This document shows, piece by piece, positions 9,852 through 19,982 of a stretch of DNA of 64,000 nt (position 1 is its first letter; each line of letters starts with the position of its first letter). Both the position numbers and the translations under genes were made by a program. Source of the DNA: Pseudomonas fluorescens (GTDB taxonomy: Bacteria > Pseudomonadota > Gammaproteobacteria > Pseudomonadales > Pseudomonadaceae); assembly GCF_004683905.1 (NCBI RefSeq), contig NZ_CP038438.1, positions 1,364,001-1,428,000 of the forward strand, in the 5' to 3' direction. Below the pieces are notes generated by a model. That model saw only the letters and a program-made list of their open reading frames with translations, was not told the origin of the DNA and made no database searches.

Positions 9852-10859
9852 ATGTTGTCCAGAACCCTGCTGTGCCTTGCTGTCTTCAGTGCCTCCACGC
9901 CGCTGCTTGCCGATACCGTCTGGTTAAAGAACGGTGACAAGCTGAGCGGTAAGATCTCCGTTTTCGATGGCGGCAAATTGCTGATTCAGACCCAGTATGC
10001 GGGTGCGGTCAGCATCGACTGGAAAGAGGTCAAGACCCTGCAAAGCGATCAGGAACTGCTGGTCAAACAGGACGCCTACAACGGTGAAAAAGCCAAGTCG
10101 CTGACCGCTGCCGATGACGGCAAGGTCACCCTGGCCAACGGCGAGGCGCCGAAGACCGTCGAGCTGGCGAGCATTCAGCAGATTCTCAAGCCGAAACCGG
10201 TGGTCGAGGATCTGGTGTGGAAGGGTAACGTTGGCCTCGCGCTGGATTATCAGCGTGCGGAAAAGGACACCGACGACTACGACATCGACTTCAAGACCAC
10301 CGCGCGTCATGGCCGCTGGCGGCACACCGCCGAGGGCGAATACAACCGCGAAGTGCAGGACGAGCAGGTCACCACCAATAACTGGCGCGCCGAATACGCA
10401 CTCGACCGCTTCCTGACTGACAAATGGTTCTGGCAGGGCCGCCTGAACTACAAGCGTGACTATGTTGAAGAGTTGTCGCGTCAGCGTGTGGTCGGTACCG
10501 GTCCGGGTTACCAGTTCTGGGACGACGAGCTGGGCGCGTTCTCGCTCGGTTCGCTGCTCAACCGCACCGATTACGAGTACAGCGATGGCGGCAAGGACAA
10601 CTTCTATTCGGTCGCCATGAAGTGGGATTACAACCGCTACCTGATCGGCAAGAAAGTCGAGTTCTTCACCAATGGTGAGCTGGGCAAGCCGCTATCTGAC
10701 GTAGCCAATTACGCGCTCGATGCGGAGATGGGCTTGCGCTACAAGGTCACCGACTGGGCCTCGCTCAACCTCAAGGCCGAACGCGATATCATCAGTGGTA
10801 CCAAGGACGCGGATTTGAACAAAACCCGCTACACCGCAGGGTTTGGCGTGGCCTGGTAA
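9852..10859 (+). CDS. DUF481 family outer membrane protein (YdiY-like)
   Basis: 335 residues. A signal peptide ends near Ala20 (TPLLA-DTV). Residues 21-110 hold a region starting with WLKNGDKLSGKI, a motif typical of these proteins. From about residue 125 the chain alternates aromatic and polar residues in paired strands, and it closes with an aromatic C-terminus (GVAW), as expected for a beta barrel folded by the BAM complex. DUF481 proteins are salt- or acid-inducible barrels of unknown role in other bacteria. The gene is monocistronic, followed nine bases later by a strong terminator. Confidence 0.85.
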   Translation: MLSRTLLCLAVFSASTPLLADTVWLKNGDKLSGKISVFDGGKLLIQTQYAGAVSIDWKEVKTLQSDQELLVKQDAYNGEKAKSLTAADDGKVTLANGEAPKTVELASIQQILKPKPVVEDLVWKGNVGLALDYQRAEKDTDDYDIDFKTTARHGRWRHTAEGEYNREVQDEQVTTNNWRAEYALDRFLTDKWFWQGRLNYKRDYVEELSRQRVVGTGPGYQFWDDELGAFSLGSLLNRTDYEYSDGGKDNFYSVAMKWDYNRYLIGKKVEFFTNGELGKPLSDVANYALDAEMGLRYKVTDWASLNLKAERDIISGTKDADLNKTRYTAGFGVAW

Positions 10860-10868
10860 GGCAAGTCG

Positions 10869-10900
10869 AAAAAAAAGCAGCCGTGAGGGCTGCTTTTTTT
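10869..10900 (+). terminator. Rho-independent terminator of the DUF481 gene
   Basis: AAAAAAAAGCAGCC GTGA GGGCTGCTTTTTTT forms a perfect GC-rich stem flanked by A and T runs, so it can work in both directions. Confidence 0.9.
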
Positions 10901-10926
10901 GTGGCCGTTAAAAAACACACGCCCAC

Positions 10927-10960
10927 AAAAAAGCCCCGCTTTGAGGGCGGGGCTCTTTTC
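10927..10960 (-). terminator. Rho-independent terminator of the cold-shock gene
   Basis: The stem GAGCCCCGCCC / GCGGGGCTTTTTTG, read on the minus strand, ends in six T and lies 16 bp after the stop codon of the cold-shock gene. Confidence 0.9.
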
Positions 10961-10975
10961 TAAAGAAGCTACAAG

Positions 10976-11185
10976 TTAGATAACTTGTACTTCTTCAGCT
11001 TGCATGCCTTTCTGACCGCGGGTAGCGATGAAAGAAACCTGTTGGCCTTCTTTCAGGCTTTTGAAGCCGTCGGATTGGATAGCTTTGAAGTGAACGAACA
11101 GGTCGTCACCGGATTGTGGAGTGATGAAGCCGAAGCCTTTTTCATCGTTGAACCACTTAACGGTACCGGTTTGGCGATTAGACAT
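10976..11185 (-). CDS. CspA-family cold-shock protein
   Basis: 69 residues, one cold-shock domain. The RNA-binding motifs RNP1 (KGFGFI) and RNP2 (LFVHF) are intact. Such proteins bind single-stranded RNA or DNA, melt secondary structure and act as transcription antiterminators. The start has a good AAGGAG site. The roughly 100 bp or more upstream contains no gene and probably includes a long 5' leader, as csp genes usually have. Whether it is cold induced or constitutive cannot be told from the coding sequence. Confidence 0.95.
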   Translation of the reverse strand: MSNRQTGTVKWFNDEKGFGFITPQSGDDLFVHFKAIQSDGFKSLKEGQQVSFIATRGQKGMQAEEVQVI

Positions 11186-11538
11186 GGTGTAACTCCTTGA
11201 ACAAAGATAACTGCGACTCAGGAAGAACCCTGGCCGAGACTGAGTGCAAAGAGCAGGAAAAATTCTTGTAGATGGTTGGATCGAAATTCAACATATCGTG
11301 TAGAGATTCTCAGTGACACAAGCAACACAGTGGCGCCACCTTAACCCTTTTTCCGGAACGTGCCAATGTTTCTTGCGAAGGTTTCTCTGTTTTAGGGATC
11401 GGCGGTGTGACGGTTCGTCGCCAGAGCCTGTATTTCCAGGGTGTTCGGCGAGAATTTCAGCGCGGACTTTGAACCCGGCGGCGCGCCCGGTAAGATGCCG
11501 GACAGATTTTTTCCACCTCGCTATTCAGGACACCCGCC
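11186..11538. other. 353-bp divergent intergenic region between csp and dcd
   Basis: The half next to the cold-shock gene is AT-richer (11240-11310) and probably holds its promoter and untranslated leader. The half next to dcd holds the dcd promoter. I see no repeat, RNA gene or clear operator. A 185-residue open frame across this region into dcd (11313-11870) is out of frame with dcd and has no coding character. Confidence 0.6.
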
Positions 11539-12105
11539 ATGAGCATCAAATCGGACAAGTGGATTCGCCGCATGGCGCAGGAACACGGCATGATCGAGCC
11601 TTTCGTCGAGCGCCAGGTGCGCGGCAGCGACGACAGCCGTGTGATTTCCTACGGTGTGTCGAGCTACGGCTACGATGTGCGCTGCACCAACCATTTCAAG
11701 GTGTTCACCAACATCAATTCGGCGATCGTCGATCCGAAGAACTTCGATGCCGGCAGCTTTGTCGACATCCACAGCGACGTCTGCATCATCCCGCCGAACT
11801 CCTTCGCCCTGGCCAGCACCGTCGAATACTTCCGCATTCCGCGCAACGTATTGACCATCTGCCTGGGTAAAAGCACCTACGCGCGCTGCGGCATCATCGT
11901 TAACGTCACCCCGCTCGAGCCTGAGTGGGAAGGCCACGTGACCCTGGAATTCTCCAACACCACCAACCTGCCGGCGAAAATCTACGCCAACGAGGGCGTG
12001 GCGCAGATGCTGTTCCTCGAATCCGACGAGCAATGCGAAGTTTCGTACAAGGATCGCGGCGGCAAATATCAGGGCCAGCGTGGCGTGACCCTGCCGCGTA
12101 CCTGA
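11539..12105 (+). CDS. dcd: dCTP deaminase
   Basis: 188 residues. It deaminates dCTP to dUTP in the pyrimidine deoxynucleotide pathway, with dUTPase then providing dUMP for thymidylate synthesis. The active-site segment [12 protein letters not shown] holds Ser112 and Arg116, and [12 protein letters not shown] holds the catalytic Glu137. The fold is a beta-barrel trimer like dUTPase. Length and start match the Pseudomonas family. It appears monocistronic, with a terminator downstream. Confidence 0.96.
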   Translation: MSIKSDKWIRRMAQEHGMIEPFVERQVRGSDDSRVISYGVSSYGYDVRCTNHFKVFTNINSAIVDPKNFDAGSFVDIHSDVCIIPPNSFALASTVEYFRIPRNVLTICLGKSTYARCGIIVNVTPLEPEWEGHVTLEFSNTTNLPAKIYANEGVAQMLFLESDEQCEVSYKDRGGKYQGQRGVTLPRT

Positions 12106-12135
12106 TCCATCCGGCAGTTCGCGGGAATTCTTTGG

Positions 12136-12171
12136 CGGGCAGACACTCTATGGGGTGTACTGCCCGTTTTT
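12136..12171 (+). terminator. Rho-independent terminator after dcd
   Basis: CGGGCAG (12136-12142) pairs with CTGCCCG (12160-12166), extended by ACAC/GTGT around a one-base bulge, and is followed by five T. Confidence 0.75.
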
Positions 12172-12207
12172 GCTTCTGGCAAAGCGGGCCTTCGCCGAGG
12201 AGGTTGC

Positions 12208-12417
12208 ATGAAGATCGATCCGCATATCACCGCCCAACTGGCAAGGCTTGAGCCCAATCAGGTTGGCGTTTTGGCCTGGTCATTGTTGGCACACCCGGCT
12301 TTCCATATGGCAGGCGGCATTCCCGGTCAGCCTGATCCCGACACCCCTAACGAACAACCGACCGAACCCGGCGAGCCGACGCTGCCGGACGAGCCGCCAC
12401 CCGCGCCAGTGGCCTGA
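12208..12417 (+). CDS. Small proline-rich hypothetical protein
   Basis: 69 residues. A strong GAGGAGG ribosome site lies before the ATG, which supports real translation. The first 35 residues are mixed and helical (IDPHITAQLARLEPNQVG); the last 34 are dominated by Pro, Glu, Asp and Thr, without Cys or a membrane helix. I do not recognise a domain. It lies between the dcd terminator and the convergent pdeM gene and seems to stand alone. Confidence 0.6.
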   Translation: MKIDPHITAQLARLEPNQVGVLAWSLLAHPAFHMAGGIPGQPDPDTPNEQPTEPGEPTLPDEPPPAPVA

Positions 12418-12463
12418 GTCGCTACTCCATGAATGGCCAGTCGGCTGAGGTTTGCCCAAGACC

Positions 12464-13120
12464 TCAACTGACGGGCCATATTTCGTTGTCGCCGATGACG
12501 AAAATCCTGCACTGAGCGTCTTTCTCGACCTGATAACCACCGGTAAAGGCACCAAAGGCCGGCAGCAGGCTCAATCGCTCACCCAGTCGAAAACATGCCA
12601 GCCGCAAACGCTGCCGCCCCTTGCCGTTGAGCCGATAGACCGGATGCACATGCCCGGCCAGCACGTGTCGTTCGGGATGCGGGTCGGGTTCGTGTTGCAG
12701 GGCAAACGGCCCGAGCAGCAGGGGCTCCGGAACCACGCGGATATTCAGCGCCGCCGGGGGATCCCCGGCACGTTTGTCGTGGTTGCCGCGAATCAGGGTC
12801 ATCGGCAGATCGGCATGACGTGCGCGCCATTGGGCCAAGGCATTCAGCGTACCCGTCGCATGCGAACCGGGGCCGTGCAGAAAGTCACCGAGGAAAATCA
12901 GCTGCCGACAGGGCAGTCTGGCCAGCAAGCGGTCGAGCACTTCGATATTCGCCGTCGTGGTGCCCTGGGGTACCGGCTGGCCGAGGCTGCGATAGGCCGC
13001 GGCTTTGCCGAAATGCACATCGGCGATCAGCAGTGCTTGCTGCGCCGGCCAGTACAGGGCCTTTTCCGGCAGCAGCCAGAGTTCTTCACCGGCCAGGCGC
13101 ACTGGATACGCTGCACTCAT
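12464..13120 (-). CDS. pdeM: Ligase-associated DNA damage response endonuclease PdeM
   Basis: 218 residues, calcineurin-like metallophosphoesterase. All metal motifs are visible: DVHFG (Asp34, His36), GDFLHG (Asp79), GNHD (Asn113, His114) and GHVHP near residue 155. This protein belongs to a four-part bacterial repair set with an ATP-dependent DNA ligase, a beta-CASP exonuclease and an Lhr-type helicase. Here it overlaps the helicase gene by four bases (ATGA), so the two are co-translated. The ligase and exonuclease are about 7 kb away on the same strand. The exact substrate is not established. Confidence 0.9.
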   Translation of the reverse strand: MSAAYPVRLAGEELWLLPEKALYWPAQQALLIADVHFGKAAAYRSLGQPVPQGTTTANIEVLDRLLARLPCRQLIFLGDFLHGPGSHATGTLNALAQWRARHADLPMTLIRGNHDKRAGDPPAALNIRVVPEPLLLGPFALQHEPDPHPERHVLAGHVHPVYRLNGKGRQRLRLACFRLGERLSLLPAFGAFTGGYQVEKDAQCRIFVIGDNEIWPVS

Positions 13121-15606
13121 GAGGCTTGACCCTTGTCGGCGGACTTCTCCAGATCGCCGACCATGCGCCGGATGCGGTCAGCGAGTTTTTCCGAACTCAT
13201 GCTTTCGCGCATGCGCTCCACCAGCAACGGAAAGCCTAGCGGTGTAGGACGTTTGATCAGGTGCATGTCCAGTTTCATCCGGTTGATCCGCTCCAATGTC
13301 TGTTCCAGACGACGAATATCCAGTTCTTCCCGTAAGACTTCTTCCCCGGCTTGAGCCAGCAGCAGGTTGTCAGCGTCGTATTGTTTGAACACTTCGAAGA
13401 ACAATCCGCTGGAAGCCTGTACCTGGCGGGTACTTTTCGGCGCGCCGGGATAGCCGGCGAACACCAGCCCGGCGATCCGCGCGATCTCGCGAAAGCGCCG
13501 CAACGCCAGCTCCCCGGCATTGAGGCTGGCCAGCACGTCGCGCAGCAGATGCTCGGGGCTGAGCAGCGCCGCATCGAGTTGCTCGAACCAATCGACCGGC
13601 GTGGCGCTGAGCAACTCCAGCCCGTAATCATTCACCGCAATCGAGAACGTCAGTGGCTGGCGCTGACTGACGCGCCACGCCAACAGACTGGCGAGCCCCA
13701 GATGCACCTGGCGCCCGGCAAACGGATAAAGGAAAAGGTGCCAGCCTTCACGGGATTTCAGCGCTTCGGCCAACAGACTGTCGGAGGTGGGCAGACCCGA
13801 CCAGTGCGCCTGGGTTTGCAGCAACGGTTGTAGCGCCTGCATTTCCGGGCCGACGAACTCGCCCCGTGCTGCCGCCGTGAAGCGGCTGACCACGGCGGCG
13901 GCCAGTTCGTTGGAAAGCGGCATCCGCCCGCCATTCCAGCGCGGCACGGCGGCTTTTTTCGCGGTGCTGCGTTTGACGTACGCGGTCATGTTTTCCACCC
14001 GCACTAACTCCAGCAAACGCCCGGCAAACAGAAAGCCATCGCCCGGTTTCAGCCGCGCGATAAAACCTTCCTCGACGCTGCCCAACTGCTTGCCACCGCC
14101 ACCCTTGCTCCAGAATTTCAGATTAATGCTCGCGTCGCTGACGATGGTGCCGATGCTCATGCGATGACGGCGCGCCAATCGCGCATCGGGTACCCGCCAG
14201 ACGCCGTGTTCATCCGGTTCGACCCGGCGGTAATCCGGATAGGCCGTCAGAGAAAGCCCGCCGTGACGTACGAAAGCCAGCGCCCAGGCCCAATCTGCCA
14301 GTGTCAGATCACGATAAGCCCAGGCACCACGGACTTCTTCGTACAGCTCTTCGGGAATAAAGCCACCGCCCAGCGCCATGCTGACCAGATGCTGCACCAG
14401 CACATCCAGCGGTTTGTGCGGCGACAGACGCGGTTCGATGAGTCGTTGCGCCACGGCATCGCCTGCGGCGGCGGCTTCGATCAGTTCCAGGCTGTGGGTC
14501 GGCACCAGCGTCACTCGCGAGGTGCGCCCCGGCGCGTGACCGGAGCGCCCGGCGCGTTGCATCAACCGCGCCACGCCTTTCGCCGAGCCGATCTGCAGCA
14601 CCCGTTCCACCGGTAAAAAGTCCACGCCCAGATCCAGGCTCGAGGTGCAGACCACGGCTTTCAACTTGCCGTCCTTCAACGCTTGCTCGACCCAGTCGCG
14701 GGTCTCGCGGGACAGCGAGCTGTGGTGCAACGCGATCAGCCCGGCCCAGTCCGGCCGCGCTTCGAGCAATGCCTGATACCAGATTTCCGACTGTGCCCGG
14801 GTGTTAGTGAAGACCAGACTGCTGGCGCAGGCGTCCAGTTCGGCAACAACCTGCGGCAGCATCTTCAGACCGATGTGCCCGGCCCAGGGAAAACGCTCGA
14901 TGGCCGGTGGGATCAAGGTGTCGACCTTGAGTGATTTTTCGCTCTGGCCCTGCACGCTGATCCCGCCGCCCTGTGGGATCAGCACCTGTTCGGCGTGGGC
15001 TTGATTACCGAGGGTGGCAGAAACGCCCCAGACGATCAGTTCGGGTTGCCAATGGCGCAGGCGGGCGAGGGCCAGTTGCAGCTGTGCGCCGCGTTTGTTG
15101 CCGAGCAGTTCGTGCCATTCATCGACGACGATCATCCGCAGGCTCGACAACGCAGTCCTGGCGTCGGCTCGGGCAAGCAGCAGGGTCAGGCTTTCCGGGG
15201 TGGTGATCAGCGTGGTCGGCAGGCGTCGGCCCTGTCGCGCGCGTTCGGCGCTGCTGGTGTCGCCGGTGCGCAGACCGATGCTCCACGGAATCTGCAAATC
15301 GCTGACCGGCGCTTGCAAGGCGCGCGCGGTGTCGGCGGCGAGGGCGCGCATCGGCGTGATCCACAGCACGGTCAGTGGTTCGGCTGGTGCTTTGCGTTTT
15401 TTGCTGTCTGCAACGCTGGGTTTGATGCGGGCGAAGCGGTTGAGCGCGGCGAACCACACCGCATAGGTTTTACCGGCGCCGGTGCTGGCGTGGAGCAGGC
15501 CAGACTGACCTTTTTTAACGGCGGCCCAGACGTTTTTCTGAAAGGCGAACGGCTTCCAGCCGCGTGCGCTGAACCAGAGTTTTGCGAAGTCGGTGGAGGT
15601 CGGCAT
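13117..15606 (-). CDS. Ligase-associated DEXH-box helicase (Lhr family)
   Basis: 829 residues. A superfamily 2 helicase with Walker A STGAGKT (41-47), a DEWH box (162-165), SAT (motif III, in GVSATLG) and the QRAGRSGH motif VI near residue 365. The Lhr-specific winged-helix and C-terminal regions follow. Lhr helicases move 3' to 5' on single-stranded DNA and are linked to repair. It is the partner of pdeM (four-base overlap). In the usual arrangement it directly follows the ATP-dependent ligase gene; here an amino acid transport operon lies between them. The ATG at 15606 begins [12 protein letters not shown], which fits the family start. Confidence 0.92.
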   Translation of the reverse strand: MPTSTDFAKLWFSARGWKPFAFQKNVWAAVKKGQSGLLHASTGAGKTYAVWFAALNRFARIKPSVADSKKRKAPAEPLTVLWITPMRALAADTARALQAPVSDLQIPWSIGLRTGDTSSAERARQGRRLPTTLITTPESLTLLLARADARTALSSLRMIVVDEWHELLGNKRGAQLQLALARLRHWQPELIVWGVSATLGNQAHAEQVLIPQGGGISVQGQSEKSLKVDTLIPPAIERFPWAGHIGLKMLPQVVAELDACASSLVFTNTRAQSEIWYQALLEARPDWAGLIALHHSSLSRETRDWVEQALKDGKLKAVVCTSSLDLGVDFLPVERVLQIGSAKGVARLMQRAGRSGHAPGRTSRVTLVPTHSLELIEAAAAGDAVAQRLIEPRLSPHKPLDVLVQHLVSMALGGGFIPEELYEEVRGAWAYRDLTLADWAWALAFVRHGGLSLTAYPDYRRVEPDEHGVWRVPDARLARRHRMSIGTIVSDASINLKFWSKGGGGKQLGSVEEGFIARLKPGDGFLFAGRLLELVRVENMTAYVKRSTAKKAAVPRWNGGRMPLSNELAAAVVSRFTAAARGEFVGPEMQALQPLLQTQAHWSGLPTSDSLLAEALKSREGWHLFLYPFAGRQVHLGLASLLAWRVSQRQPLTFSIAVNDYGLELLSATPVDWFEQLDAALLSPEHLLRDVLASLNAGELALRRFREIARIAGLVFAGYPGAPKSTRQVQASSGLFFEVFKQYDADNLLLAQAGEEVLREELDIRRLEQTLERINRMKLDMHLIKRPTPLGFPLLVERMRESMSSEKLADRIRRMVGDLEKSADKGQAS

Positions 15607-15690
15607 ACCGGCGGCGTGCGCTCTGAAGGTGTTCTTTCAGTGACCGCGCCGTTGCGGGACAAGTTTAATTTTGTGCGAGTACATACACCC

Positions 15691-15782
15691 TTGTGGGAGC
15701 GGGCTTGCTCGCGAAAGCGGTGTGCCAGTTAGAACAGTTTTGACTGACACACCGCTTTCGCGAGCAAGCCCGCTCCCACAGG
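15691..15782. repeat. REP pair (REPIN), GTGGGAGCGGGCTTGCTCGCGAA family
   Basis: Inverted 23-mers at 15693-15715 and 15757-15779. Complementarity extends inward (AAAGCGGTGT / ACACCGCTTT), giving a stem of more than 30 pairs. It marks the downstream edge of the amino acid ABC operon, between it and the Lhr helicase gene. Confidence 0.9.
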
Positions 15783-15798
15783 GGAACTGTGGATGAGG

Positions 15799-16563
15799 TT
15801 ACTTGAGGTTACCGCTGAGGAACTGCTTCAGCCGTTCGCTGCGCGGATTGCCCAGCACATCTTCCGGCGCGCCTTCTTCTTCCACCAGCCCTTGATGCAG
15901 AAACAACACCTGGCTGGAGACCTTGCGGGCGAAGCTCATTTCATGGGTCACCATGATCATCGTCCGACCTTCTTCAGCCAGACCCTGAATCACCCGCAAC
16001 ACCTCACCCACCAGCTCCGGGTCGAGTGCCGAGGTCGGTTCGTCGAACAGCATCACTTCCGGCTCCATCGCCAGCGCCCGGGCAATTGCCACCCGCTGTT
16101 GCTGGCCGCCGGAGAGAAACGCCGGGTACTGATCGGCAACCCGCGCCGGCAGGCCCACTTTATCCAAATAACGGCGGGCGCGGTCTTCGGCTTCCTGCTT
16201 GCTGCAACCCAGCACCCGGCGCGGGGCCATGGTGATGTTTTCCAGCACGGTCATGTGGCTCCACAGGTTGAAGTGCTGGAACACCATGGCCAGTCGCGTG
16301 CGCAGGCGTTGCAGTTCATTCGGGTCGGCGACGTGCATGCCGTGGCGGTCGGTGACCATGCGGATCGCCTGGCCATCGAGGCTCATGGCGCCGTCGTTGG
16401 GTTGTTCGAGGAAGTTGATGCAGCGCAAAAAGGTGCTTTTACCCGAGCCGCTGGCGCCGATCAGGCTGATCACGTCGCCGGTCTTGGCCTTGAGCGAAAC
16501 GCCTTTGAGTACCTGATGGTCGCCATAGCTTTTGTGCAGACCTTCAACAGTCAATTTGTACAT
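15799..16563 (-). CDS. Basic amino acid ABC importer, ATPase (AotP/HisP-like)
   Basis: 254 residues. Walker [10 protein letters not shown], signature LSGGQQQR, Walker [14 protein letters not shown] and the switch His (VTHEM) are intact. The pattern around the Q loop and the [10 protein letters not shown] insert is typical of the HisP/AotP/ArtP group that serves arginine, ornithine, lysine or histidine. It is the last gene of a five-gene minus-strand operon in the order J-Q-M-O-P. In the P. aeruginosa aotJQMOP operon argR follows; no argR is present here. The substrate cannot be set from sequence. Confidence 0.9.
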   Translation of the reverse strand: MYKLTVEGLHKSYGDHQVLKGVSLKAKTGDVISLIGASGSGKSTFLRCINFLEQPNDGAMSLDGQAIRMVTDRHGMHVADPNELQRLRTRLAMVFQHFNLWSHMTVLENITMAPRRVLGCSKQEAEDRARRYLDKVGLPARVADQYPAFLSGGQQQRVAIARALAMEPEVMLFDEPTSALDPELVGEVLRVIQGLAEEGRTMIMVTHEMSFARKVSSQVLFLHQGLVEEEGAPEDVLGNPRSERLKQFLSGNLK

Positions 16564-16576
16564 GGGGCAGACATCC

Positions 16577-17695
16577 TCAAGGCGAAAGTAGGTAGCCGCT
16601 GCGATAGGCTTCGGCGCCCGCCACGTGGGCGATCACCATGCCGGCAGTAGCCATGCGCCGCAGCGAGCGGGCGTACAGCAGGCCGGCGGCAGTGCAATGA
16701 ATGGGGGTGACCCGGTCGTGGATCGGGTCGATGATTTCGGCAATCTGTTGCCCGGCTTGCAGGTATTGCCCGGCCGTAGCGGTGTACACCAGCAAGCCGC
16801 CCACCGGCGTGGTCACCGGTTCGACGCCGGCCAGCGGTGTGGCGGGGAACGGCAGGGGCGGCTGCGGCTTGGTCTCGCCGACGATCGCATCGAACTGGAT
16901 CAGGTAATCGATCAAGGCCTGGCAGTCACGACTGGCCATTGGGTGATTGACGTCACCCTGGCCGCGCAATTCCACGGTCACCGAAAAACTGCCCAGCGGA
17001 ATCTCGAAGTGTTCGCCAAAGCGCTCCTGCAGTTGCCACCACAACAGGGTGAAGCATTCGTCGAATGACTGGCCGCCGGAATCGGTGGCCAGCAGACTGG
17101 CCTGAGCTTCGATGTAACGCGCCAGCGGCTCGACCTGCGGCCACGCTTCGGGCGTGGTGTAGAGATGAACCACGGATTCGAAATCGCAGTGCAGATCCAG
17201 CACCATGTCGGCATCGCACGCTAGCCGTTGCAAGGTCAGGCGCTGGGATTGCAGTTGTGTGCCGGGCGTTTGACGGGCGAGGGCGTTGCGCAGGCTGGCG
17301 CGGATCAGCTCAAGGTTGCGCTGCGGGTCGTCGCCCAGTTTGCCCTCGATGTCGTTGCCGATTTCTTCGCTGAGGTCGACGAACCAGCGATTGAAATTCT
17401 GCCCGCTCTCCATCTCGTACCGGCCCAGCGGCACGTCCATCAGCACTTGTTCGAGGCCGACCGGGTTGGCCACCGGCACCAGCACAATCTGGCTGCGCAG
17501 GCGCCCGGCGGCTTCCAGCTCCGCCAGTCGCTGCTTGAGGTGCCAGGCCACGAGCATGCCGGGCAGTTCGTCGGCATGCAGCGAGGACTGGATGTAGATC
17601 TTGCCTTGGGCCTGCTCCGGGCCGAAGTGGAAGCTGTGGATCTGTCGTGCGGTCCCCGGCACCGGGGCCAACAGGTCATGGATCTGGTGTCGCAT
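16577..17695 (-). CDS. Succinylglutamate desuccinylase/aspartoacylase-family protein (AotO-like)
   Basis: 372 residues. A zinc-dependent M14-like amidohydrolase. [10 protein letters not shown] gives the His and Glu zinc ligands, NPVG and the Asn-Arg pair (NFNRW) follow, DLHCD gives the third ligand, and a catalytic Glu is probable in [10 protein letters not shown] biotinyl-like C-terminal beta domain follows ([15 protein letters not shown]). The frame is open far upstream, but that part is antisense-like; the ATG at 17695, just past the permease stop with AGGAAAA upstream, is right. It sits between permease and ATPase genes in an amino acid importer operon, as AotO does; its true substrate is unknown. 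Confidence 0.87.
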   Translation of the reverse strand: MRHQIHDLLAPVPGTARQIHSFHFGPEQAQGKIYIQSSLHADELPGMLVAWHLKQRLAELEAAGRLRSQIVLVPVANPVGLEQVLMDVPLGRYEMESGQNFNRWFVDLSEEIGNDIEGKLGDDPQRNLELIRASLRNALARQTPGTQLQSQRLTLQRLACDADMVLDLHCDFESVVHLYTTPEAWPQVEPLARYIEAQASLLATDSGGQSFDECFTLLWWQLQERFGEHFEIPLGSFSVTVELRGQGDVNHPMASRDCQALIDYLIQFDAIVGETKPQPPLPFPATPLAGVEPVTTPVGGLLVYTATAGQYLQAGQQIAEIIDPIHDRVTPIHCTAAGLLYARSLRRMATAGMVIAHVAGAEAYRSGYLLSP

Positions 17696-17706
17696 TACAG
17701 GTTTTC

Positions 17707-18417
17707 CTAGTGGGTCGGCCCGAGGAATGCCAGCCATCGGCGTTCGGCGAGGCGGAACAGGCCGACCAGCGCAAAGGTAATGGTCAGGTAGATCAGCGCG
17801 GCGATGCCGAACGACTGGAAGGTCAGGTAGGTCGCCGAGTTGGCGTCCCGCGCAACTTTCAGGATGTCGGGGATGGTCGCGGTGAAGGCCACGGTGGTCG
17901 AGTGCAGCATCAGGATCACTTCGTTGCTGTAATACGGCAACGAGCGACGCAGCGCCGACGGCATGATCACGTAGGCGTACAGCTTCCAGCCGGTCAGCCC
18001 GTAGGCCTTGGCCGCTTCGACTTCGCCATGGTTCATGCTGCGGATCGCCCCGGCGAAAATCTCCGTGGTGTAAGCGCAGGTGTTCAGGGCGAACGCGAGG
18101 ATCGTGCAGTTCATCGCATCGCGAAAGAAACTGTCGAGCAACGGCTGCGCGCGCACGGCGGCCAGGCTGTAGATCCCGGTGTAGCAGATCAGCAACTGGA
18201 TGTAGAGCGGCGTGCCCCGGAACAGGTAGGTGTAGAACTGCACCGGCCAGCGCACATAGAAGTGCGAGGACACCCGGGCAATCGACAACGGGATCGACAC
18301 CAGAAAGCCAATGAAGATCGAGGCGCTGAGCAGCCACATCGTCATCGCCAGCCCGGTGATGTTGTTGCCGTCGGTATAAAGGAAGGGTTTCCAGTATTCC
18401 TGCAGGAGTTCGATCAT
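17707..18417 (-). CDS. Basic amino acid ABC importer, permease (AotM/HisM-like)
   Basis: 236 residues with five or six membrane helices. The permease coupling loop EAA motif is present (GEVEAAKAYGLTGWKLY). The FRGTPLYIQLL segment after helix 2 marks the polar amino acid permease family (HisM/GlnP). It should pair with the upstream AotQ-like permease to form the membrane channel. Start and upstream stop overlap by four bases (ATGA), indicating tight coupling. Confidence 0.92.
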   Translation of the reverse strand: MIELLQEYWKPFLYTDGNNITGLAMTMWLLSASIFIGFLVSIPLSIARVSSHFYVRWPVQFYTYLFRGTPLYIQLLICYTGIYSLAAVRAQPLLDSFFRDAMNCTILAFALNTCAYTTEIFAGAIRSMNHGEVEAAKAYGLTGWKLYAYVIMPSALRRSLPYYSNEVILMLHSTTVAFTATIPDILKVARDANSATYLTFQSFGIAALIYLTITFALVGLFRLAERRWLAFLGPTH

Positions 18418-19142
18418 CGTACGGCCTCCCGGGCACCGGCGGCGTAACGGCGCTCGAGCCAGCGCAGGATGACGTTGGATGCACTGGTGATCAGCAGATA
18501 GATCAAGGCGGCGAGTACCAGGAAGTAGAACAGTTGATAGGTGCTTTTACCGGCGTCCTGCGCGGCTTTGACCAGATCCGCCAGACCGATGATCGACACC
18601 AGCGCGGTGGCCTTGAGCATCACCATCCAGTTGTTGCCGATGCCCGGCAGGGCGAAGCGCATCATTTGCGGGAACACCACGAAGCGAAAGCGCTGGCCAC
18701 GCTTGAGGCCGTAGGCGGTGGCCGCTTCGACCTGACCGCGTGGTACGGCGAGGATCGCCCCACGGAAAGTTTCGGTGAAATACGCGCCATAGATGAAGCC
18801 CAGGGTAATCACCCCGGCGGTAAAGGAGTCGATTTCGATGTAGTCCCACTCCATGACGTCGGTCAGGGCGGTCAGCCAGGTTTGCAGGCTGTAGAAAATC
18901 AACAGCATCAGCACCAGATCCGGCACCCCGCGAATCAGCGTGGTGTAGAGCTGGGCAGGCAGGCGCAGCAGTTTGGATTTCGACAGTTTGGCACTAGCGC
19001 CCAAGAGACCGAGCAACACGGCCACCAGCAGCGACAACGCGGACAATTTGATGGTCATCCAGGTGCCTTCCAACAGCAACGGACCAAAGCCCTTGAGGCT
19101 GAAGGCGGAGAGCCCCAGATTTTGTAAGAGGTTTTCGAACAT
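18414..19142 (-). CDS. Basic amino acid ABC importer, permease (AotQ/HisQ-like)
   Basis: 242 residues, hydrophobic, with the family marks LIRGVPDLVLMLLIFY and the EAA loop (GQVEAATAYGLKRGQRF). It forms the heterodimeric channel with the AotM-like protein. It is separated from the binding-protein gene by 57 bp that hold a terminator-like hairpin, so less of the permease message is expected than of the binding protein. Confidence 0.92.
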   Translation of the reverse strand: MFENLLQNLGLSAFSLKGFGPLLLEGTWMTIKLSALSLLVAVLLGLLGASAKLSKSKLLRLPAQLYTTLIRGVPDLVLMLLIFYSLQTWLTALTDVMEWDYIEIDSFTAGVITLGFIYGAYFTETFRGAILAVPRGQVEAATAYGLKRGQRFRFVVFPQMMRFALPGIGNNWMVMLKATALVSIIGLADLVKAAQDAGKSTYQLFYFLVLAALIYLLITSASNVILRWLERRYAAGAREAVR

Positions 19143-19165
19143 AAATCAGCAACCTGAGCGGATGG

Positions 19166-19193
19166 AAAAGGCGCCCATCGACTGATGGGCGCC
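19166..19193 (-). terminator. Intercistronic hairpin between binding protein and permease genes
   Basis: GGCGCCCAT / ATGGGCGCC (19170-19178 and 19185-19193) with a six-base loop, followed on the minus strand by TTTT. It is placed seven bases after the stop of the binding-protein gene and would act as a leaky terminator or a 3' protecting stem. Confidence 0.75.
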
Positions 19194-19199
19194 AGGGCA

Positions 19200-19982
19200 T
19201 TATTTACCGCTGTACAGATTCAGATCGCCAAAGTGTTTCTTTTGAATCTCGGCGTATTTGCCGTCATCGTGTAACGCTTTGATACCTTTATCTAAAAGCG
19301 CCTTCAGCTCTTTGTTACCTTTCTTAATACCGACAGCGGTTTTGGCTGGCAGCAATTCGCTGTCGACCGGCTTGCTGACTTCGTAGTTGGCGCCATCCGG
19401 CGACTTCAAAAAGCCCAGTTCGGCTTGCAGCATGTCCTGGATCGAGGCGTCGAGGCGGCCGTTTTTCAGGTCGGCATAGACCTGATCCTGGTTGGCGTAC
19501 GCCTGGATTTTTACCCCGGCCTTCTCCAATACGGCCTTGGCGTAGGCTTCCTGGATGGTGCCTTGCTCGTAACCGACGGACTTGCCCTTGAGGGAAGCGA
19601 CGTCATCGCTAAGGCCGGAACCCTTCTTGAACACGTAGGAAGTCGGGCCGGAGAACAGCTCGCTGGAGAAGTCGATCGCCTTTTCACGGGCCGGGGTCAC
19701 GGTCATCGACGAGATCACACCGTCGAATTTGTTGGCGTTGAGGCCCGGAATCATGCCGTCGAAGTCACTTTCAACCCATTTGCACTTGACCTTCAGCTCG
19801 GCGCAGATCGCGTTGCCCAGGTCGATGTCGAAGCCCACCAGGCTGCCGTCGGCCGCTTTCGACTCGAACGGTGCGTAGGAAGGATCAACGCCAAAACGCA
19901 GCTCTTTGTATTCCTTGGCCAGCGCGGAGCCGGCAGCCATGCACAACGCCAGTGCAGAAAGGGTCAGCAATGCTTTTTTCAT
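19200..19982 (-). CDS. Basic amino acid ABC importer, periplasmic binding protein (AotJ/HisJ-like)
   Basis: 260 residues. The signal peptide is MKKALLTLSALALCMAAGSALA with cleavage after ALA. The mature protein starts with the LRFGVDPSYAPFESKAADGSLVGFDIDLG pattern of family 3 solute-binding proteins, with the Tyr, Asp and Arg residues (TPAREKAIDFS) that hold the amino acid backbone. It is the first gene of the operon, with AGGGA before the start. It looks closest to lysine/arginine/ornithine or histidine binders, but the ligand is not decided by what I can see. Confidence 0.92.
   Translation of the reverse strand: MKKALLTLSALALCMAAGSALAKEYKELRFGVDPSYAPFESKAADGSLVGFDIDLGNAICAELKVKCKWVESDFDGMIPGLNANKFDGVISSMTVTPAREKAIDFSSELFSGPTSYVFKKGSGLSDDVASLKGKSVGYEQGTIQEAYAKAVLEKAGVKIQAYANQDQVYADLKNGRLDASIQDMLQAELGFLKSPDGANYEVSKPVDSELLPAKTAVGIKKGNKELKALLDKGIKALHDDGKYAEIQKKHFGDLNLYSGK

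Noticed and set aside
11313..11870. 185-codon open frame before and into dcd
   Set aside because: Different frame from dcd; Arg/Cys/Pro rich, no ribosome site.
17696..18484. N-terminal extension of the AotO-like protein to 635 residues
   Set aside because: The added part is an out-of-frame reading of the permease gene; the ATG at 17695 gives the family length.
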